Shown here one piece after another: positions 6,770 to 15,945 of a stretch of DNA of 56,410 bases (the stretch's first letter is position 1; every line of letters starts with the position of its first letter). The translations under genes and the position numbers were made by a program. The stretch covers positions 1 to 56,410 of the forward strand of contig CAIQPS010000006.1 of assembly GCA_903873715.1 (NCBI GenBank). Direction: 5' to 3'. Source of the stretch: an uncultured Actinomycetes bacterium (GTDB taxonomy: Bacteria > Actinomycetota > Thermoleophilia > RBG-16-64-13). Under the pieces are notes generated by a model. The model was not told where the DNA came from. It was given only the letters and a program-made list of their open reading frames with translations, and searched no databases.

Positions 6770-9700
6770 ATGAATGATCAGCCAAGCCCCATCACACCTT
6801 TGCTGCCGGGTGACGGCGAGCTCCTGCATGCCATCGTCGACGCCGACCGGGACATGATGTGGGCCGTCGATGCGGAGACCCTCACCCTCACGTGGTGGAA
6901 CCGCACGGCTGTGGAGTATATGGGCGACCACGGTGTCACCCTCGAGCACGGCAGCAGGTACACCGAGGGCGAGGTCGCCCGGATGCGCAGGGAACAGCTG
7001 GTGGAGTTCTACCGGCGCGCCTTGGCCGAAGGCCGCTTCCAGGTCGAGGTGGAGTGGGCTCCGGGTCTCTGGATGGACTTCGAGTTCACCGCGATGATGC
7101 GAGACGGCAAAGCGTACGCGGTGCTCGCCGTGGGGCGCGACGTGACCGGGCGGAAGCGGATCGAGGCTGAGCGCGAGGAAGCTCTGCGCCGCCTCAAGGA
7201 AGAGCAGCAGGCACTCGAGGAGAGGGAGCAGCAGCAGCGGCTTCTCCTCCGGAACGCCCCGGCCGCCATCCTCGAGGTCGATCCCGCCACCATGAAAATA
7301 CTCAGCGCCAACGAGTACGCCTGCCAGACGTCGGGTTATCCCCTCGAGGAGTTGAGAGAGTCGGCCATCTTCGACTTCATGGATGAACCGGCCCGCGCAC
7401 GAATGCGTGCGTCCGCCTTCGTCGCCGCCGGCACCGCGCCTGTGACCGCGGAGGAGTGCACGCTCATCAGCAAGAACGGCGAGCGCCACACGCTGCTGTT
7501 CAATTCGGCTTTCATCACTGCTGACGGACGGCCGCCGCGCTTGCTCGTCGTGGGCCACGACATCTCCGAACAAAAGCGGGCCACCGAACGCCTCGTCCGA
7601 GCCGAAGCCAAGTATCACGCGGTCGTGGACAACATCCATGAGGGGCTGGTCATCCTTTCCGACCAGCGGATCGTCTACCTGAACGAGATGGCCTGCCGGG
7701 TGGCCCAGAGGACTGCCGAAGAGTGCATGGCGGCGCCGGTGTCCGAGTTCATCCACCCAGACGACCGGCCTGGGGTGGCAGCTCGGCTGCGGGAGTTGGT
7801 CGCCACGGGCATCCCGTTCATGGGATATGAGTTCAGGGTGGTCCGGCGGCTGGGCGAACCCATCTGGACGGTCGCCCGCGGCTCTTTGGTCGACTGGGAA
7901 GGGGAGCCCGCCGTCGCTGTGCTCCTGGAGGACATCAGCGAGCGGCGGGCGGCGCAAATGCGCCTTGAGGAGAGCGAGGCCCGTTTCCGTCAGATGGCGG
8001 ACCTCTCGACCGTCGGTGTCTTCATCCTGGACGAGGACCGCACGATCGAGTACGTCAACGAGACGTTCGCAGCCGCTTTCGGCCGCGAGCGTGAGGAGAT
8101 GATCGGCCGGACCCCGGCGGACTTCCTCCACCCGGAAGACGTCCCGCAGGCCGGCCGGGCCATCGGACAGCGGATGACGGACGACAAGGTGGACACCGGC
8201 ACGCTCGTAAGGGCCGTCAAGAAGGACGGGACGATAGCGACCGTCGAGTTCACCAGCAGGCGGACCCAGGTGGAAGGAAGGGCCGTCCTGTTGGGGACCG
8301 TGAAGGACGTGACCGCCCAGGTCCAGGCCGAGGCGGCGTTGAAGCAGAGCGCCGAGATCATCAACACGATGTTCCGGTCGGCGCCGGACGCCTTCTACAT
8401 GGTCACCAGGGCCGAGGGCCGTTTCGTCGAACTGAACCACGCGCTCGAGGAGATGTTCGGCTACTCGAGGGCCGAGATGATCGGCCGGACGTCCGCCGAA
8501 CTCGGGCTATGGGAAGAGCCTGCGGACCGGGCCGGCCTGCTGCTCCGTTTGGATCCGGATGGTCGCGCCGGCCAGTACGAGGGGACGTGGAGGAGAAAGA
8601 ACGGGGAGACGTTCCCCTGCGCCGTGTCCATGGCGACGTGCGAGGTCGACGGGGTCGAGTGCATAGTCGGTTTCATCCGCGACGAGACCGAGCGGCAGGA
8701 GGCACAGGCGGCGCTCGTCGAGAGCGAGGCCCGCTACCGTCTGCTTGCCGACAACATCGTGGACCTGATCTGGCTGGCGGACCCGGAGACCCTCCGCTTC
8801 ACCTACATCACGCCGTCGGTGCGCTCCCTCGATGGGAGCGAGCCCGAAGACCTCGTGGGGTTGGAGATGCTCGCCCGGGTGGCTCCCGCCCAGAGAGAAG
8901 AGCGCAGGCGGATGTTCCGCGACCTGCGGGAGAGATTCCTTGCCGGTGACGAGCCGTTCCTCGACACCAAGGCCGACGTGGAACTCCTCCGCAAGGACGG
9001 GACCACCCGTTGGGCCGAGGTGTACGTGAGGATCTTCCGCGACCCGGGTACCGGCAAGGAGACCCTGCTCGGCATAACGCGCGACAAGTCAGTGCAGAAA
9101 GCGGCCGAGGACGCGCTCGAGGAGAAGCAGGCGCAGCTCGACCGCTTCTTCGACCTCGGCGTCGGTCTGCTGAGCATCGGCGACATGGAGGGCCACTTCG
9201 TACTGGTGAGTGCGGGGTGGGAGAAGGCGCTCGGCTATTCCCGGGACGAGATCATGGCCATGCGGAACACCGACCTCATACACCCCGACGATCTCGCCCA
9301 CTCCGCGGAGGCGATGGCGCGGTTGGCCGAGGGGCTGGACGCAGGAGACGTGATCAACCGCGTGCGCACGAAAGCCGGTGGATACCGCACTCTCACCTGG
9401 CGGTGCGTCCCCGCTGGGGGGCTCGTCTACTCTGCCGCCCGCGACATCACCGACCTGCCGGAGACCGAGGAGCAGCTGCGCCAGTCCCAGAAGATGGAGG
9501 CCATCGGGCAGTTGGCCGGCGGTATCGCGCACGACTTCAACAACCTGCTCACCGCCATCCTGGGCTACTCGGACCTGCTGCTGGCTTCGGCCGAGGGCCG
9601 CTCCGAGTCCCTGAGGTTCGACCTGCTCGAGATAAAGGGGGCCGCGAAGCGGGCCGCCGACCTCACCCAACAGATCCTGGCGTTCTCGCGCAAGCAGGCT

Positions 9701-10657
9701 CTGCGCCTGGAACTGATCCGCATCGACGACGTGCTCGTCGAGCTCAAGCCCTTCCTCGAGCGCCTGGCCGGCGAGCACGTGGTGCTCGAGGTCCAGACGG
9801 CCGGAGACCTGGGTGCGTGCGAGCTGGACCGCAGCCAGTTCTCGCAGGTGCTCATAAACATGATCGCCAACGCCCGGGACGCCATGCCCAACGGCGGCTT
9901 TGTCATCCTCGAGGCCGGCAACATCGAGATCGGACGGCAAAGGTCCCACCCGGCGCTCGCCGAATTGGAGCCCGGTCCCTACGTGTTGGTGAAGTGCATC
10001 GACACAGGAGTGGGCATGGACCCGGACACCGTGTCCCGGATATTCGAACCTTTCTTCACCACCAAGCCCGCGGGCCAGGGGACGGGTCTGGGTCTCGCCA
10101 CCGTATACGGGATCATTCGGCAGAGCGGCGGCACCCTGGTCGTGGAGAGCGAGGTGGGCAAGGGCACCACCTTCAGCATCTATCTGCCGCGGCTCGAGGG
10201 TGTGTATGTCGGCGATGCCACGGGCGAGGAGCCTTTCAGGGCTGAAGTCGGTCACGGTACGGTCCTGATCGTCGAGGACGAGGAGGCCGTGCGCGTGCTT
10301 GCCGAGCGGATCCTCACCACCCACGGCTATACCGTGATCTCGGTGTCGCGCTCGGCAGAGGCGATGAACGCCATCCTCGACCCGGGGCAGGCCGTGGACC
10401 TGCTTCTCACGGACATCCTGCTCCCGCAGGGGCTGCAGGGCGGCGAGTTGGCCGAAGCGGCGCGGTCGGTGCGGGCCGGCCTGCCGATACTCTATATGTC
10501 GGGATACTCCAGGGACTCGAACATCCACGGCGGGCGGTTGGACGAGAAGGTCAATTTCCTGCAGAAGCCGTTCACCCCAACGGTACTCATTCAGCACGTC
10601 GAAGAGGCGCTGACTGGGCGCTCGCGCCCGGCCGGCACTGGGCCGAAAGGCCTGTAG
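6770..10657 (+). CDS. Hybrid sensor histidine kinase with seven PAS domains and a receiver domain
   Basis: 1295 residues, apparently soluble (no transmembrane segment seen). Seven consecutive PAS-like units occupy roughly residues 15-905, several ending in the typical Asp-Ile/Val-Thr/Ser-x-x-Lys/Arg linker. A HisKA domain has the phospho-acceptor His921 in [11 protein letters not shown], followed by an ATPase domain with N, G1 and G2 boxes (Asn-Ala-Arg-Asp-Ala, Asp-Thr-Gly-Val-Gly-Met, Gly-Thr-Gly-Leu-Gly-Leu-Ala). A C-terminal receiver domain carries Asp1215 in Leu-Thr-Asp-Ile-Leu-Leu-Pro. GGAG at 6759-6762 places the ribosome at the ATG. Translation probably continues to the HD-GYP gene 18 bases downstream. 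The stimulus is unknown; cytoplasmic PAS arrays often sense redox state, oxygen or small aromatics. Confidence 0.95.
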   Translation: MNDQPSPITPLLPGDGELLHAIVDADRDMMWAVDAETLTLTWWNRTAVEYMGDHGVTLEHGSRYTEGEVARMRREQLVEFYRRALAEGRFQVEVEWAPGLWMDFEFTAMMRDGKAYAVLAVGRDVTGRKRIEAEREEALRRLKEEQQALEEREQQQRLLLRNAPAAILEVDPATMKILSANEYACQTSGYPLEELRESAIFDFMDEPARARMRASAFVAAGTAPVTAEECTLISKNGERHTLLFNSAFITADGRPPRLLVVGHDISEQKRATERLVRAEAKYHAVVDNIHEGLVILSDQRIVYLNEMACRVAQRTAEECMAAPVSEFIHPDDRPGVAARLRELVATGIPFMGYEFRVVRRLGEPIWTVARGSLVDWEGEPAVAVLLEDISERRAAQMRLEESEARFRQMADLSTVGVFILDEDRTIEYVNETFAAAFGREREEMIGRTPADFLHPEDVPQAGRAIGQRMTDDKVDTGTLVRAVKKDGTIATVEFTSRRTQVEGRAVLLGTVKDVTAQVQAEAALKQSAEIINTMFRSAPDAFYMVTRAEGRFVELNHALEEMFGYSRAEMIGRTSAELGLWEEPADRAGLLLRLDPDGRAGQYEGTWRRKNGETFPCAVSMATCEVDGVECIVGFIRDETERQEAQAALVESEARYRLLADNIVDLIWLADPETLRFTYITPSVRSLDGSEPEDLVGLEMLARVAPAQREERRRMFRDLRERFLAGDEPFLDTKADVELLRKDGTTRWAEVYVRIFRDPGTGKETLLGITRDKSVQKAAEDALEEKQAQLDRFFDLGVGLLSIGDMEGHFVLVSAGWEKALGYSRDEIMAMRNTDLIHPDDLAHSAEAMARLAEGLDAGDVINRVRTKAGGYRTLTWRCVPAGGLVYSAARDITDLPETEEQLRQSQKMEAIGQLAGGIAHDFNNLLTAILGYSDLLLASAEGRSESLRFDLLEIKGAAKRAADLTQQILAFSRKQALRLELIRIDDVLVELKPFLERLAGEHVVLEVQTAGDLGACELDRSQFSQVLINMIANARDAMPNGGFVILEAGNIEIGRQRSHPALAELEPGPYVLVKCIDTGVGMDPDTVSRIFEPFFTTKPAGQGTGLGLATVYGIIRQSGGTLVVESEVGKGTTFSIYLPRLEGVYVGDATGEEPFRAEVGHGTVLIVEDEEAVRVLAERILTTHGYTVISVSRSAEAMNAILDPGQAVDLLLTDILLPQGLQGGELAEAARSVRAGLPILYMSGYSRDSNIHGGRLDEKVNFLQKPFTPTVLIQHVEEALTGRSRPAGTGPKGL

Positions 10658-10675
10658 AAGAAGGAGAGTGGCGCG

Positions 10676-12172
10676 ATGACCACGTTCGACAGAGCCGACG
10701 CGCGCGTCCTGGTGGTCGACGACGAGCCGACGATAGTCCGGCTGCTCACCCGCGGGCTGGCGGGCGCCGGCTACGCCCAGGTGACCGGCATGACCGATTC
10801 CACCAAGGTGCTCGAACATCTGGACGCGAACGCTCCCGACCTGGTGGTGCTCGACCTCACCATGCCGGGCATCGACGGCTTCCGCCTCATCAAGGAGATC
10901 AACTCCCGCCTGCCGGAGGACACCTTCCTCCCGATACTGGTGCTGAGCGGCCTGCAAGACCAGGGTTCCAAAGAACGGGCCTTCCGGGCCGGCGCCAAGG
11001 ACTATCTCACCAAGCCCGTGGACATGCGGGAGTTCCTCCTGCACGCCGACGCTCTGCTCGAGACCCGCCTCATGAGTCAGCACATGCGCGACACCCAGTC
11101 GGCCATGGAGCGGACCATAGGCAGCCAGGCCGCCGCACTCCACGAGACCGACACCGCGCGCCGGTATGCCGAAGAGATGCTGCGCCTCACCCAGTTCTCC
11201 ATCGACCGGGCGGCCGACTCCGTGTTCTGGCTGGACTCCGAGGGGCAGGTGCTCTTCGTGAGCGAGGCGACCTGCCGCGCGCTCGGTTACACGCGCGAAG
11301 AACTCCTCGGCATGACCATCTACCAGGTGGACCCCACGCTCTTCAAGGCGCGCTACCGCCGGAACTGGTCGGAGATAAAGGAGAGAGGCACGCAGAGCCT
11401 CGAGACGATCCATCGCACGAAGGACGGCACCGACTTCCCGGTGGAGATCACTCTCAACTTCGTCGAGTTCGAGGGCAAACAGTACAACTGCGTCTTCGCC
11501 CGGGACATCACGGCCCGCAAGATCACCGAGAAGCAGCTGGAGGAGACCCTCATCCGCCTGCGCGAGACGCAGGCAACCATCATCCAGGTGCTGAGTTCGG
11601 TCACCGAGCTCCGTGACCCCTACACGGCCGGCCACCAGCAACGAGTCGCCGATATCTGCGTGAGGATCGCCAGCCGACTGAACCTTCCGGAAGAGCAGGT
11701 GGAGGGGTTGGAAGTGGCGGCTCTTCTGCACGACGTCGGCAAGGTCTCCATACCTCTCGAGGTACTGTCGATCCCCGGCAAGTTCTCCATGCTGCAGCGC
11801 ATGTTGGTGGAGGGCCACGTGGCCGCCGGCTACGAGGTCCTGCGGCCCATATTCCTGCCCTGGCCCGTGGCCGACATCACCCTGCAGCACCACGAGCGTC
11901 TCGACGGGTCCGGCTACCCGACCAGGCTCGTCGGTGACCAGATAATGCTGGAGGCTCGGATCCTCGCCGTGGCCGATACTTTCGAGGCGATGACCACCCA
12001 CCGGCCCTACCGTTCGGCTGTGGATGCGGAGACGGCCCTGAGCGAGTTGTGTGTCGGGAAGGGCAAGCTCTACGATCCGGCAGCGGTGGACGCGCTGTGC
12101 GCGCTGGTGGAGGAAGGGCTGGTCTCGCCCCGCTCGGAGCCCGATCTGAGCGAATTGAACTTCATGCTGTAG
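10676..12172 (+). CDS. Response regulator REC-PAS-HD-GYP, cyclic-di-GMP phosphodiesterase
   Basis: 498 residues, preceded by AGAAGGAGAG. A receiver domain (about 10-125; Asp60 in Val-Leu-Asp-Leu-Thr-Met-Pro) leads into a helical linker, one PAS domain (about 175-290) and an HD-GYP domain (about 300-490). HD-GYP signatures are intact: His352-Asp353 in Leu-Leu-His-Asp-Val-Gly-Lys, His405-His406-Glu-Arg with Asp-Gly-Ser-Gly-Tyr-Pro, Ala-Asp-Thr-Phe-Glu-Ala-Met and Arg-Pro-Tyr-Arg. Such domains hydrolyse cyclic di-GMP. The 18-base gap to the hybrid kinase gene makes that kinase the likely phosphodonor (RpfC/RpfG-like logic, inference). Confidence 0.95.
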   Translation: MTTFDRADARVLVVDDEPTIVRLLTRGLAGAGYAQVTGMTDSTKVLEHLDANAPDLVVLDLTMPGIDGFRLIKEINSRLPEDTFLPILVLSGLQDQGSKERAFRAGAKDYLTKPVDMREFLLHADALLETRLMSQHMRDTQSAMERTIGSQAAALHETDTARRYAEEMLRLTQFSIDRAADSVFWLDSEGQVLFVSEATCRALGYTREELLGMTIYQVDPTLFKARYRRNWSEIKERGTQSLETIHRTKDGTDFPVEITLNFVEFEGKQYNCVFARDITARKITEKQLEETLIRLRETQATIIQVLSSVTELRDPYTAGHQQRVADICVRIASRLNLPEEQVEGLEVAALLHDVGKVSIPLEVLSIPGKFSMLQRMLVEGHVAAGYEVLRPIFLPWPVADITLQHHERLDGSGYPTRLVGDQIMLEARILAVADTFEAMTTHRPYRSAVDAETALSELCVGKGKLYDPAAVDALCALVEEGLVSPRSEPDLSELNFML

Positions 12173-12223
12173 GGGCCAGCCTAGACGGCCGTTCAAACAG
12201 GGGCGACATATCGGCCGCCACTG

Positions 12224-12260
12224 TGCTAGTTTTTGCTAGTAAAGGCATTACCAATAACCT
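12224..12260 (+). promoter_or_regulatory. Candidate promoter with TGCTAGT direct repeats before Rrf2 gene
   Basis: TGCTAGT occurs at 12224-12230 and 12234-12240, one helical turn apart. TTGCTA (12233-12238) and TAACCT (12255-12260) could act as -35 and -10 with a 16-base spacer. Autoregulation by the Rrf2 protein is possible. Confidence 0.35.
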
Positions 12261-12277
12261 ATTTAGGCGGCCGGACT

Positions 12278-12706
12278 ATGATGCGCATGTCCACCAAGGG
12301 TCATCACGCCACCAGGATCATGATGATGCTGGCTCGCGACACGTCTCGCCCGGTCTCCAAGGGTGAGATCGGGGAGACCGAGGGGATCCCCCCTGGTTAT
12401 GTCCAGCAACTGATGATCAGGCTCACCGACGCCGGGTTGGTGCGCAGCCATCGCGGGCGGGCAGGAGGCTTCACGCTCAGCCGCTCGGCGGACGCCATCA
12501 GCGTCCAGGAAGTGCTCAACGCCACCGAGGGAGTCTTCGAACTGGCGCCTTGCGTGGACCTGCGCGTGGTCTGCCCGCGCACCGAATGCTGCGCGGCGCA
12601 TCTGCTGTGGGGCGAGGCCACCGAGATGGTCAACTCGCTGTTCCAGCGCACCAGTATCGGCGACTTGATCGCCACGTCGCAGCGCCTGGAAAAGCAGGCT
12701 TCGTAG
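12278..12706 (+). CDS. Rrf2 family transcriptional regulator, Cys-rich
   Basis: 142 residues from the ATG at 12278 (an ATG three bases later is equally good); AGGCGG at 12265-12270 gives correct spacing, whereas an upstream TTG at 12233 has no ribosome site. The winged helix reads like IscR/CymR/NsrR proteins (Met-Ser-Thr-Lys-Gly-His-His-Ala-Thr-Arg at the start; His-Arg-Gly-Arg-Ala-Gly-Gly-Phe in the wing). Four cysteines cluster in the sensor loop (Cys-x6-Cys-x4-Cys-Cys), suggesting an iron-sulfur or thiol-sensing site. It lies immediately upstream of metY-cysK, so a cysteine- or iron-sulfur-responsive role is plausible (inference). A terminator follows, so the gene is transcribed separately from metY. 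Confidence 0.88.
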   Translation: MMRMSTKGHHATRIMMMLARDTSRPVSKGEIGETEGIPPGYVQQLMIRLTDAGLVRSHRGRAGGFTLSRSADAISVQEVLNATEGVFELAPCVDLRVVCPRTECCAAHLLWGEATEMVNSLFQRTSIGDLIATSQRLEKQAS

Positions 12707-12742
12707 CCCCCGGCACCGGCGGTGCCGGACGCGAAAGACATG

Positions 12743-12773
12743 CGGGCGCCTGCGGGCGCCCGTTCTGTTTTCT
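12743..12773 (+). terminator. Rho-independent terminator of the Rrf2 gene
   Basis: CGGGCGCC (12743-12750), a four-base loop and GGCGCCCG (12755-12762) are followed by TTCTGTTTTCT. It separates the Rrf2 transcript from the metY promoter nine bases further on. Confidence 0.75.
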
Positions 12774-12781
12774 GGGGCCCC

Positions 12782-12816
12782 TTGACAGCCGCATGGCTAT
12801 TGTCTACTATGTCTAC
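12782..12816 (+). promoter_or_regulatory. Sigma-70-type promoter with TGTCTAC direct repeats, metY-cysK operon
   Basis: TTGACA (12782-12787), a 17-base spacer and TACTAT (12805-12810) form a near-consensus promoter. TGTCTAC occurs at 12801-12807 and 12810-12816, overlapping the -10 and the start region, a likely repressor site. This is part of the only gap over 300 bases (12707-13010). Confidence 0.75.
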
Positions 12817-12862
12817 CGAGCTAATGAACTTTCTGACCACGTGTAGAGCTCTTGGGGGAGAG

Positions 12863-12955
12863 ATGAGTCACGGAACGCCAGGATCGAGGCAGCGGATCCC
12901 GGGAACGCGTGCGGGCCACAACGGCCGCGCCACCGCGCGAATGTGTCGCGTTTGA
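12863..12955 (+). other. Possible leader peptide in the 5' UTR of metY
   Basis: A 30-codon frame starts at ATG 12863 after GGGGGAG and ends TGA at 12955; its last codons specify Arg-Met-Cys-Arg-Val. It lies within an approximately 190-base leader between the metY promoter and the metY start. A Met-Cys pair just before the stop codon of a leader, ahead of sulfur amino-acid genes, recalls actinobacterial cysteine leader peptides. The evidence is only position and composition. Nothing resembling a SAM riboswitch core was seen in this leader. Confidence 0.25.
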
Positions 12956-13010
12956 CACCCGCGCCCACCGGGGCAGACCGCTCACATCCGCATCCAGAAA
13001 GGCTTTCGAA

Positions 13011-14312
13011 ATGACCGGACTCAACATCGACACTCTGGCTCTCCACGCGGGGCACACCCCCGATAGCGACACGCTCTCGCGCGCGGTGCCGCTCTACCAG
13101 ACGACCAGCTATGTGTTCCGCGACGCCGACCATGCCGCCGACCTGTTCGGCCTGCGGGCGTTCGGCAACATCTACACCCGGCTCATGAACCCCACCACCG
13201 ACGTGCTCGAGAAGCGGCTGGCCGCCATCCACGGCGCGACCGGCGCCCTCGCGACCGCCTCGGGTCAGGCCGCCATCTTCTATGCGGTCGCCGCCATCAC
13301 CTCGGCGGGCCAGAACATCGTGACCGGTGACAAGCTCTACGGTGGCACCTACACCCAGTTCACGGTGCAGCTCAAGCGCTTCGGCATCGAGGCCCGCTTC
13401 GTCGACTCCCGCGACCCGGCCAACTTCGAGAAGGCCGTCGACGAGAACACCCGCCTGCTCTACACCGAGTCCATAGGGAACCCGAAGGGCAACGTGGACG
13501 ACCTCGAGGGCATAGCCGCCGTGGCCCACAAGTATGGACTGCCGCTCATCGTCGACAACACCGTCACCCCGCCTCCGCTCTTCAACCCGTTCGAGCACGG
13601 GGCCGACATAGTCGTGTACTCGCTCACCAAGATGATCGGCGGGCACGGCACCTCCATCGGGGGCGCCATAGTGGAGAAAGGCGACTTCGACTGGAAGACC
13701 AGTGGCAAGTTCCCCGAGATAAGCGAGCCCGACGCCGCGTATCACGGAGTGAACTTCTGGGATGCGTTCGGCGACCACCCGCAGGCGGTGGCTCCGGGCC
13801 TGGCCTACGTGCTCAAGATCCGCACCGGACTGCTGCGCGACCTGGGCGCCAGCATATCGCCGTTCAACTCGTGGCTGTTCATCCAGGGTCTCGAGACCCT
13901 GCCTTTGCGGGCCCGCACCCACGCGGCCAACGCTCAGGCGGCGGCCGAGTTCCTCTCACAGCACCCGGCGGTGGCGTGGGTGGACTACGCAGGCCTGCCC
14001 TCGCACCCCGACCACGACCGCGCCAAGAAGTACCTCCCCTACGGTCCTGGTGCGGTGTTCACCTTCGGAGTCAAAGGCGGCAAGGAAGCCGGCAAGAGGT
14101 TTATCGGCTCGGTGAAGCTGGCCTCCCACCTCGCCAACATCCTGGACGCGAAGACCCTCGTGATCCACCCGTCGTCCACCACCCACTCGCAACTCACCCC
14201 GGAGGAGCAGCTATCCGCCGGCGTGACCCCCGACCAGATCCGCGTATCGATCGGCATCGAAGACGTGCGCGACATCATCGCGGACTTCGATCAAGCCCTC
14301 AAAGCCTCGTAA
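13011..14312 (+). CDS. metY: O-acetylhomoserine aminocarboxypropyltransferase (sulfhydrylase)
   Basis: 433 residues from the ATG at 13011, with AGAAAGG at 12996-13002; the frame is open upstream but lacks family sequence there. A Cys/Met-metabolism PLP enzyme: the opening Leu-Ala-Leu-His-Ala-Gly-His, Arg-Leu-Met-Asn-Pro-Thr-Thr, Ser-Gly-Gln-Ala-Ala and the PLP lysine Lys207 in [10 protein letters not shown]. The His-Gly after the Lys motif and the length favour the MetY class, which makes homocysteine from O-acetylhomoserine and sulfide, over cystathionine gamma-synthase. It is co-directional with cysK 15 bases downstream, so sulfide is likely directed to both homocysteine and cysteine from one operon. 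Confidence 0.93.
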   Translation: MTGLNIDTLALHAGHTPDSDTLSRAVPLYQTTSYVFRDADHAADLFGLRAFGNIYTRLMNPTTDVLEKRLAAIHGATGALATASGQAAIFYAVAAITSAGQNIVTGDKLYGGTYTQFTVQLKRFGIEARFVDSRDPANFEKAVDENTRLLYTESIGNPKGNVDDLEGIAAVAHKYGLPLIVDNTVTPPPLFNPFEHGADIVVYSLTKMIGGHGTSIGGAIVEKGDFDWKTSGKFPEISEPDAAYHGVNFWDAFGDHPQAVAPGLAYVLKIRTGLLRDLGASISPFNSWLFIQGLETLPLRARTHAANAQAAAEFLSQHPAVAWVDYAGLPSHPDHDRAKKYLPYGPGAVFTFGVKGGKEAGKRFIGSVKLASHLANILDAKTLVIHPSSTTHSQLTPEEQLSAGVTPDQIRVSIGIEDVRDIIADFDQALKAS

Positions 14313-14327
14313 CAAGGAGCGTAGGAG

Positions 14328-15290
14328 ATGTCTCGCATCTACGCAGACAACTCGCTGTCCATCGGCAACACCCCGCTGGTCCGGCTCGGCCGCGTCACCG
14401 GCGGCGCCAAGGCGCACGTCATCGCCAAGATCGAGGGGCGCAACCCGTCGTATTCGGTGAAGTGCCGGATAGGCGCCGCCATGATCTGGGACGCCGAGGA
14501 GAGGGGCATCCTCACCCCCCGCGTCGAGATCGTCGAGCCCACGAGCGGCAACACCGGGATCGCCCTGGCCTACGTGGCGGCGGCCCGGGGCTACAAGCTC
14601 ACCCTCACCATGCCGGAGACCATGAGCCTCGAGCGGCGCAAGGTGCTCGAATACCTCGGCGCGAACCTGGTGCTGACCCCCGGCGCCGAAGGCATGAAGG
14701 GCGCCATCAGCAGGGCCGAGGCCCTCGCCGCCGAGGACCCCGAGAAGTACTGGGTCCCGCAGCAGTTCAAGAACCCGGCCAACCCCGCCATCCACGAGAA
14801 GACCACCGGTCCCGAGCTTTGGCAGGACACCGACGGCCAGGTGGACGTCCTCGTCGCGGGGGTCGGCACCGGCGGGACCATCACCGGGATATCGAGGTTC
14901 TTCGAGAAGGTCAAGAACACGCCCATCCTGTCGGTGGCCGTCGAGCCGGTCGCCAGCCCGGTGATAGGCCAGAAGCTGGCCGGGCTGGACATCAAGCCCG
15001 GGTCCCACAAGATCCAGGGCATCGGCGCCGGCTTCATCCCCGACAACCTCGACCTGTCCATCGTAGACCGGGTGGAGGCCGTGGAGAACGAGGAAGCGGT
15101 GGAGTTCGCCCGCCGGCTGGCCAAAGAGGAGGGCATCCTCTGCGGTATCTCGTCGGGCGCGGCCGCCGCGGCCGCCGTGCGGTTGGCGCGTCTGCCGGAG
15201 TTCGAGGACAAGACGATCGCGGTCATCCTCCCCGATGCCGGCGAGCGCTACCTCTCGACGATCCTCTTCAACGACCCGGCGGTGGGCTAG
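14328..15290 (+). CDS. cysK: Cysteine synthase A (O-acetylserine sulfhydrylase)
   Basis: 320 residues, with AAGGAGCGTAGGAG before the ATG. The PLP lysine is Lys45 in [11 protein letters not shown], a form shared with proteobacterial CysK; the phosphate-binding Gly-Thr-Gly-Gly-Thr-Ile-Thr-Gly and the substrate loop Thr-Ser-Gly-Asn-Thr-Gly are intact. It condenses O-acetylserine with sulfide to give cysteine. It follows metY closely, so the two are probably one transcript, which ends at the long hairpin downstream. No serine acetyltransferase is in the window. Confidence 0.95.
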   Translation: MSRIYADNSLSIGNTPLVRLGRVTGGAKAHVIAKIEGRNPSYSVKCRIGAAMIWDAEERGILTPRVEIVEPTSGNTGIALAYVAAARGYKLTLTMPETMSLERRKVLEYLGANLVLTPGAEGMKGAISRAEALAAEDPEKYWVPQQFKNPANPAIHEKTTGPELWQDTDGQVDVLVAGVGTGGTITGISRFFEKVKNTPILSVAVEPVASPVIGQKLAGLDIKPGSHKIQGIGAGFIPDNLDLSIVDRVEAVENEEAVEFARRLAKEEGILCGISSGAAAAAAVRLARLPEFEDKTIAVILPDAGERYLSTILFNDPAVG

Positions 15291-15325
15291 GCGCGGCGCG
15301 CCCGGCCGGCCGCCGCGCGGAGACG

Positions 15326-15378
15326 GTCCGCCGGGATGGTGTGCCTCCACCCCCTTCAGGCACACCGTCCAGGCGGAC
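15326..15378. terminator. Very long hairpin between cysK and the second Rrf2 gene
   Basis: GTCCGCC (15326-15332) pairs with GGCGGAC (15372-15378), and the inner arm 15334-15346 pairs with 15358-15370, with a single G:U and one G/A mismatch between the two stems. The loop is 11 bases. The total is about 20 base pairs without a T-run. It probably terminates the cysK transcript in actinobacterial fashion. Confidence 0.65.
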
Positions 15379-15415
15379 ACCATCCCCGGTGAAGTCCAGG
15401 TAGACTAAGGACGCC

Positions 15416-15862
15416 ATGGTCACTCAAAAAAGCCAATACGCCCTGCGGGCTCTGTTCGAGCTGGCGCTCAGGTCGGCGGCCGGGCCCACGCGGATCGAGG
15501 ACATCGCCAAGGCGCAGGCCATCCCGCAGCGCTTCCTGGAAGTGGTGCTCAACGAACTGAAGCACGCCGGCTTCGTGGAGGCGCGGCGCGGGCCGCGCGG
15601 CGGGTATCTATTGGCGAGAACCCCCCGCGACATCACCGTCAAAGACGTGATCGAGTGCTGCCAGGGGCGGTTCACCCCCGTCGATTGCCTTGGCGACGCC
15701 GCCGCGGACGACTGCACGTTCAGGGGCGACTGCGCGTTCGTCTCTCTGTGGGAGGAGGTGCGGGACGTGGTCAACTCGGTCTACGGGTCCACCACCCTGC
15801 AGGATCTCGTGGAGAGGGAGCACGCGCGGCTGTCGAAGACGGCGCTCAACTACTCGATCTAG
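15416..15862 (+). CDS. Rrf2 family transcriptional regulator, second copy
   Basis: 148 residues starting at ATG 15416. AAGGA lies four bases upstream, and TAGACT (15401-15406) nine bases upstream may be a -10, so the leader is very short or absent. The winged helix is typical (Lys-Ser-Gln-Tyr-Ala-Leu-Arg-Ala-Leu at the N-terminus; Arg-Gly-Pro-Arg-Gly-Gly-Tyr in the wing). Three cysteines with spacing Cys-x8-Cys-x5-Cys lie in the position of the iron-sulfur ligands of IscR/NsrR, so cluster sensing is likely. It differs clearly from the Rrf2 protein before metY. It is separated from cysK by a strong hairpin and is convergent with larE. Confidence 0.9.
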   Translation: MVTQKSQYALRALFELALRSAAGPTRIEDIAKAQAIPQRFLEVVLNELKHAGFVEARRGPRGGYLLARTPRDITVKDVIECCQGRFTPVDCLGDAAADDCTFRGDCAFVSLWEEVRDVVNSVYGSTTLQDLVEREHARLSKTALNYSI

Positions 15863-15945
15863 GGTGGCCGCACGGCCCACCGCCCCGCCTGTGAGCGGCT
15901 GCGGTCCTCAGGCCGGTCGGGGGCAGCCCGGCGCGGCCCTGGCCC

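Noticed and set aside
7200-9500. Repetitive DNA or CRISPR-like array in the kinase gene
   Set aside because: The periodicity is from seven diverged PAS domains; there are no identical direct repeats or spacers.
9089-12196. A 1035-codon open frame on the minus strand
   Set aside because: It is antisense to the hybrid kinase and HD-GYP genes, whose catalytic motifs are intact; its translation is low-complexity and matches no family. Long antisense frames are expected in GC-rich DNA.
12817-13010. SAM riboswitch in the metY leader
   Set aside because: No SAM-I or SAM-IV core sequence or three-way-junction pattern could be found by eye.
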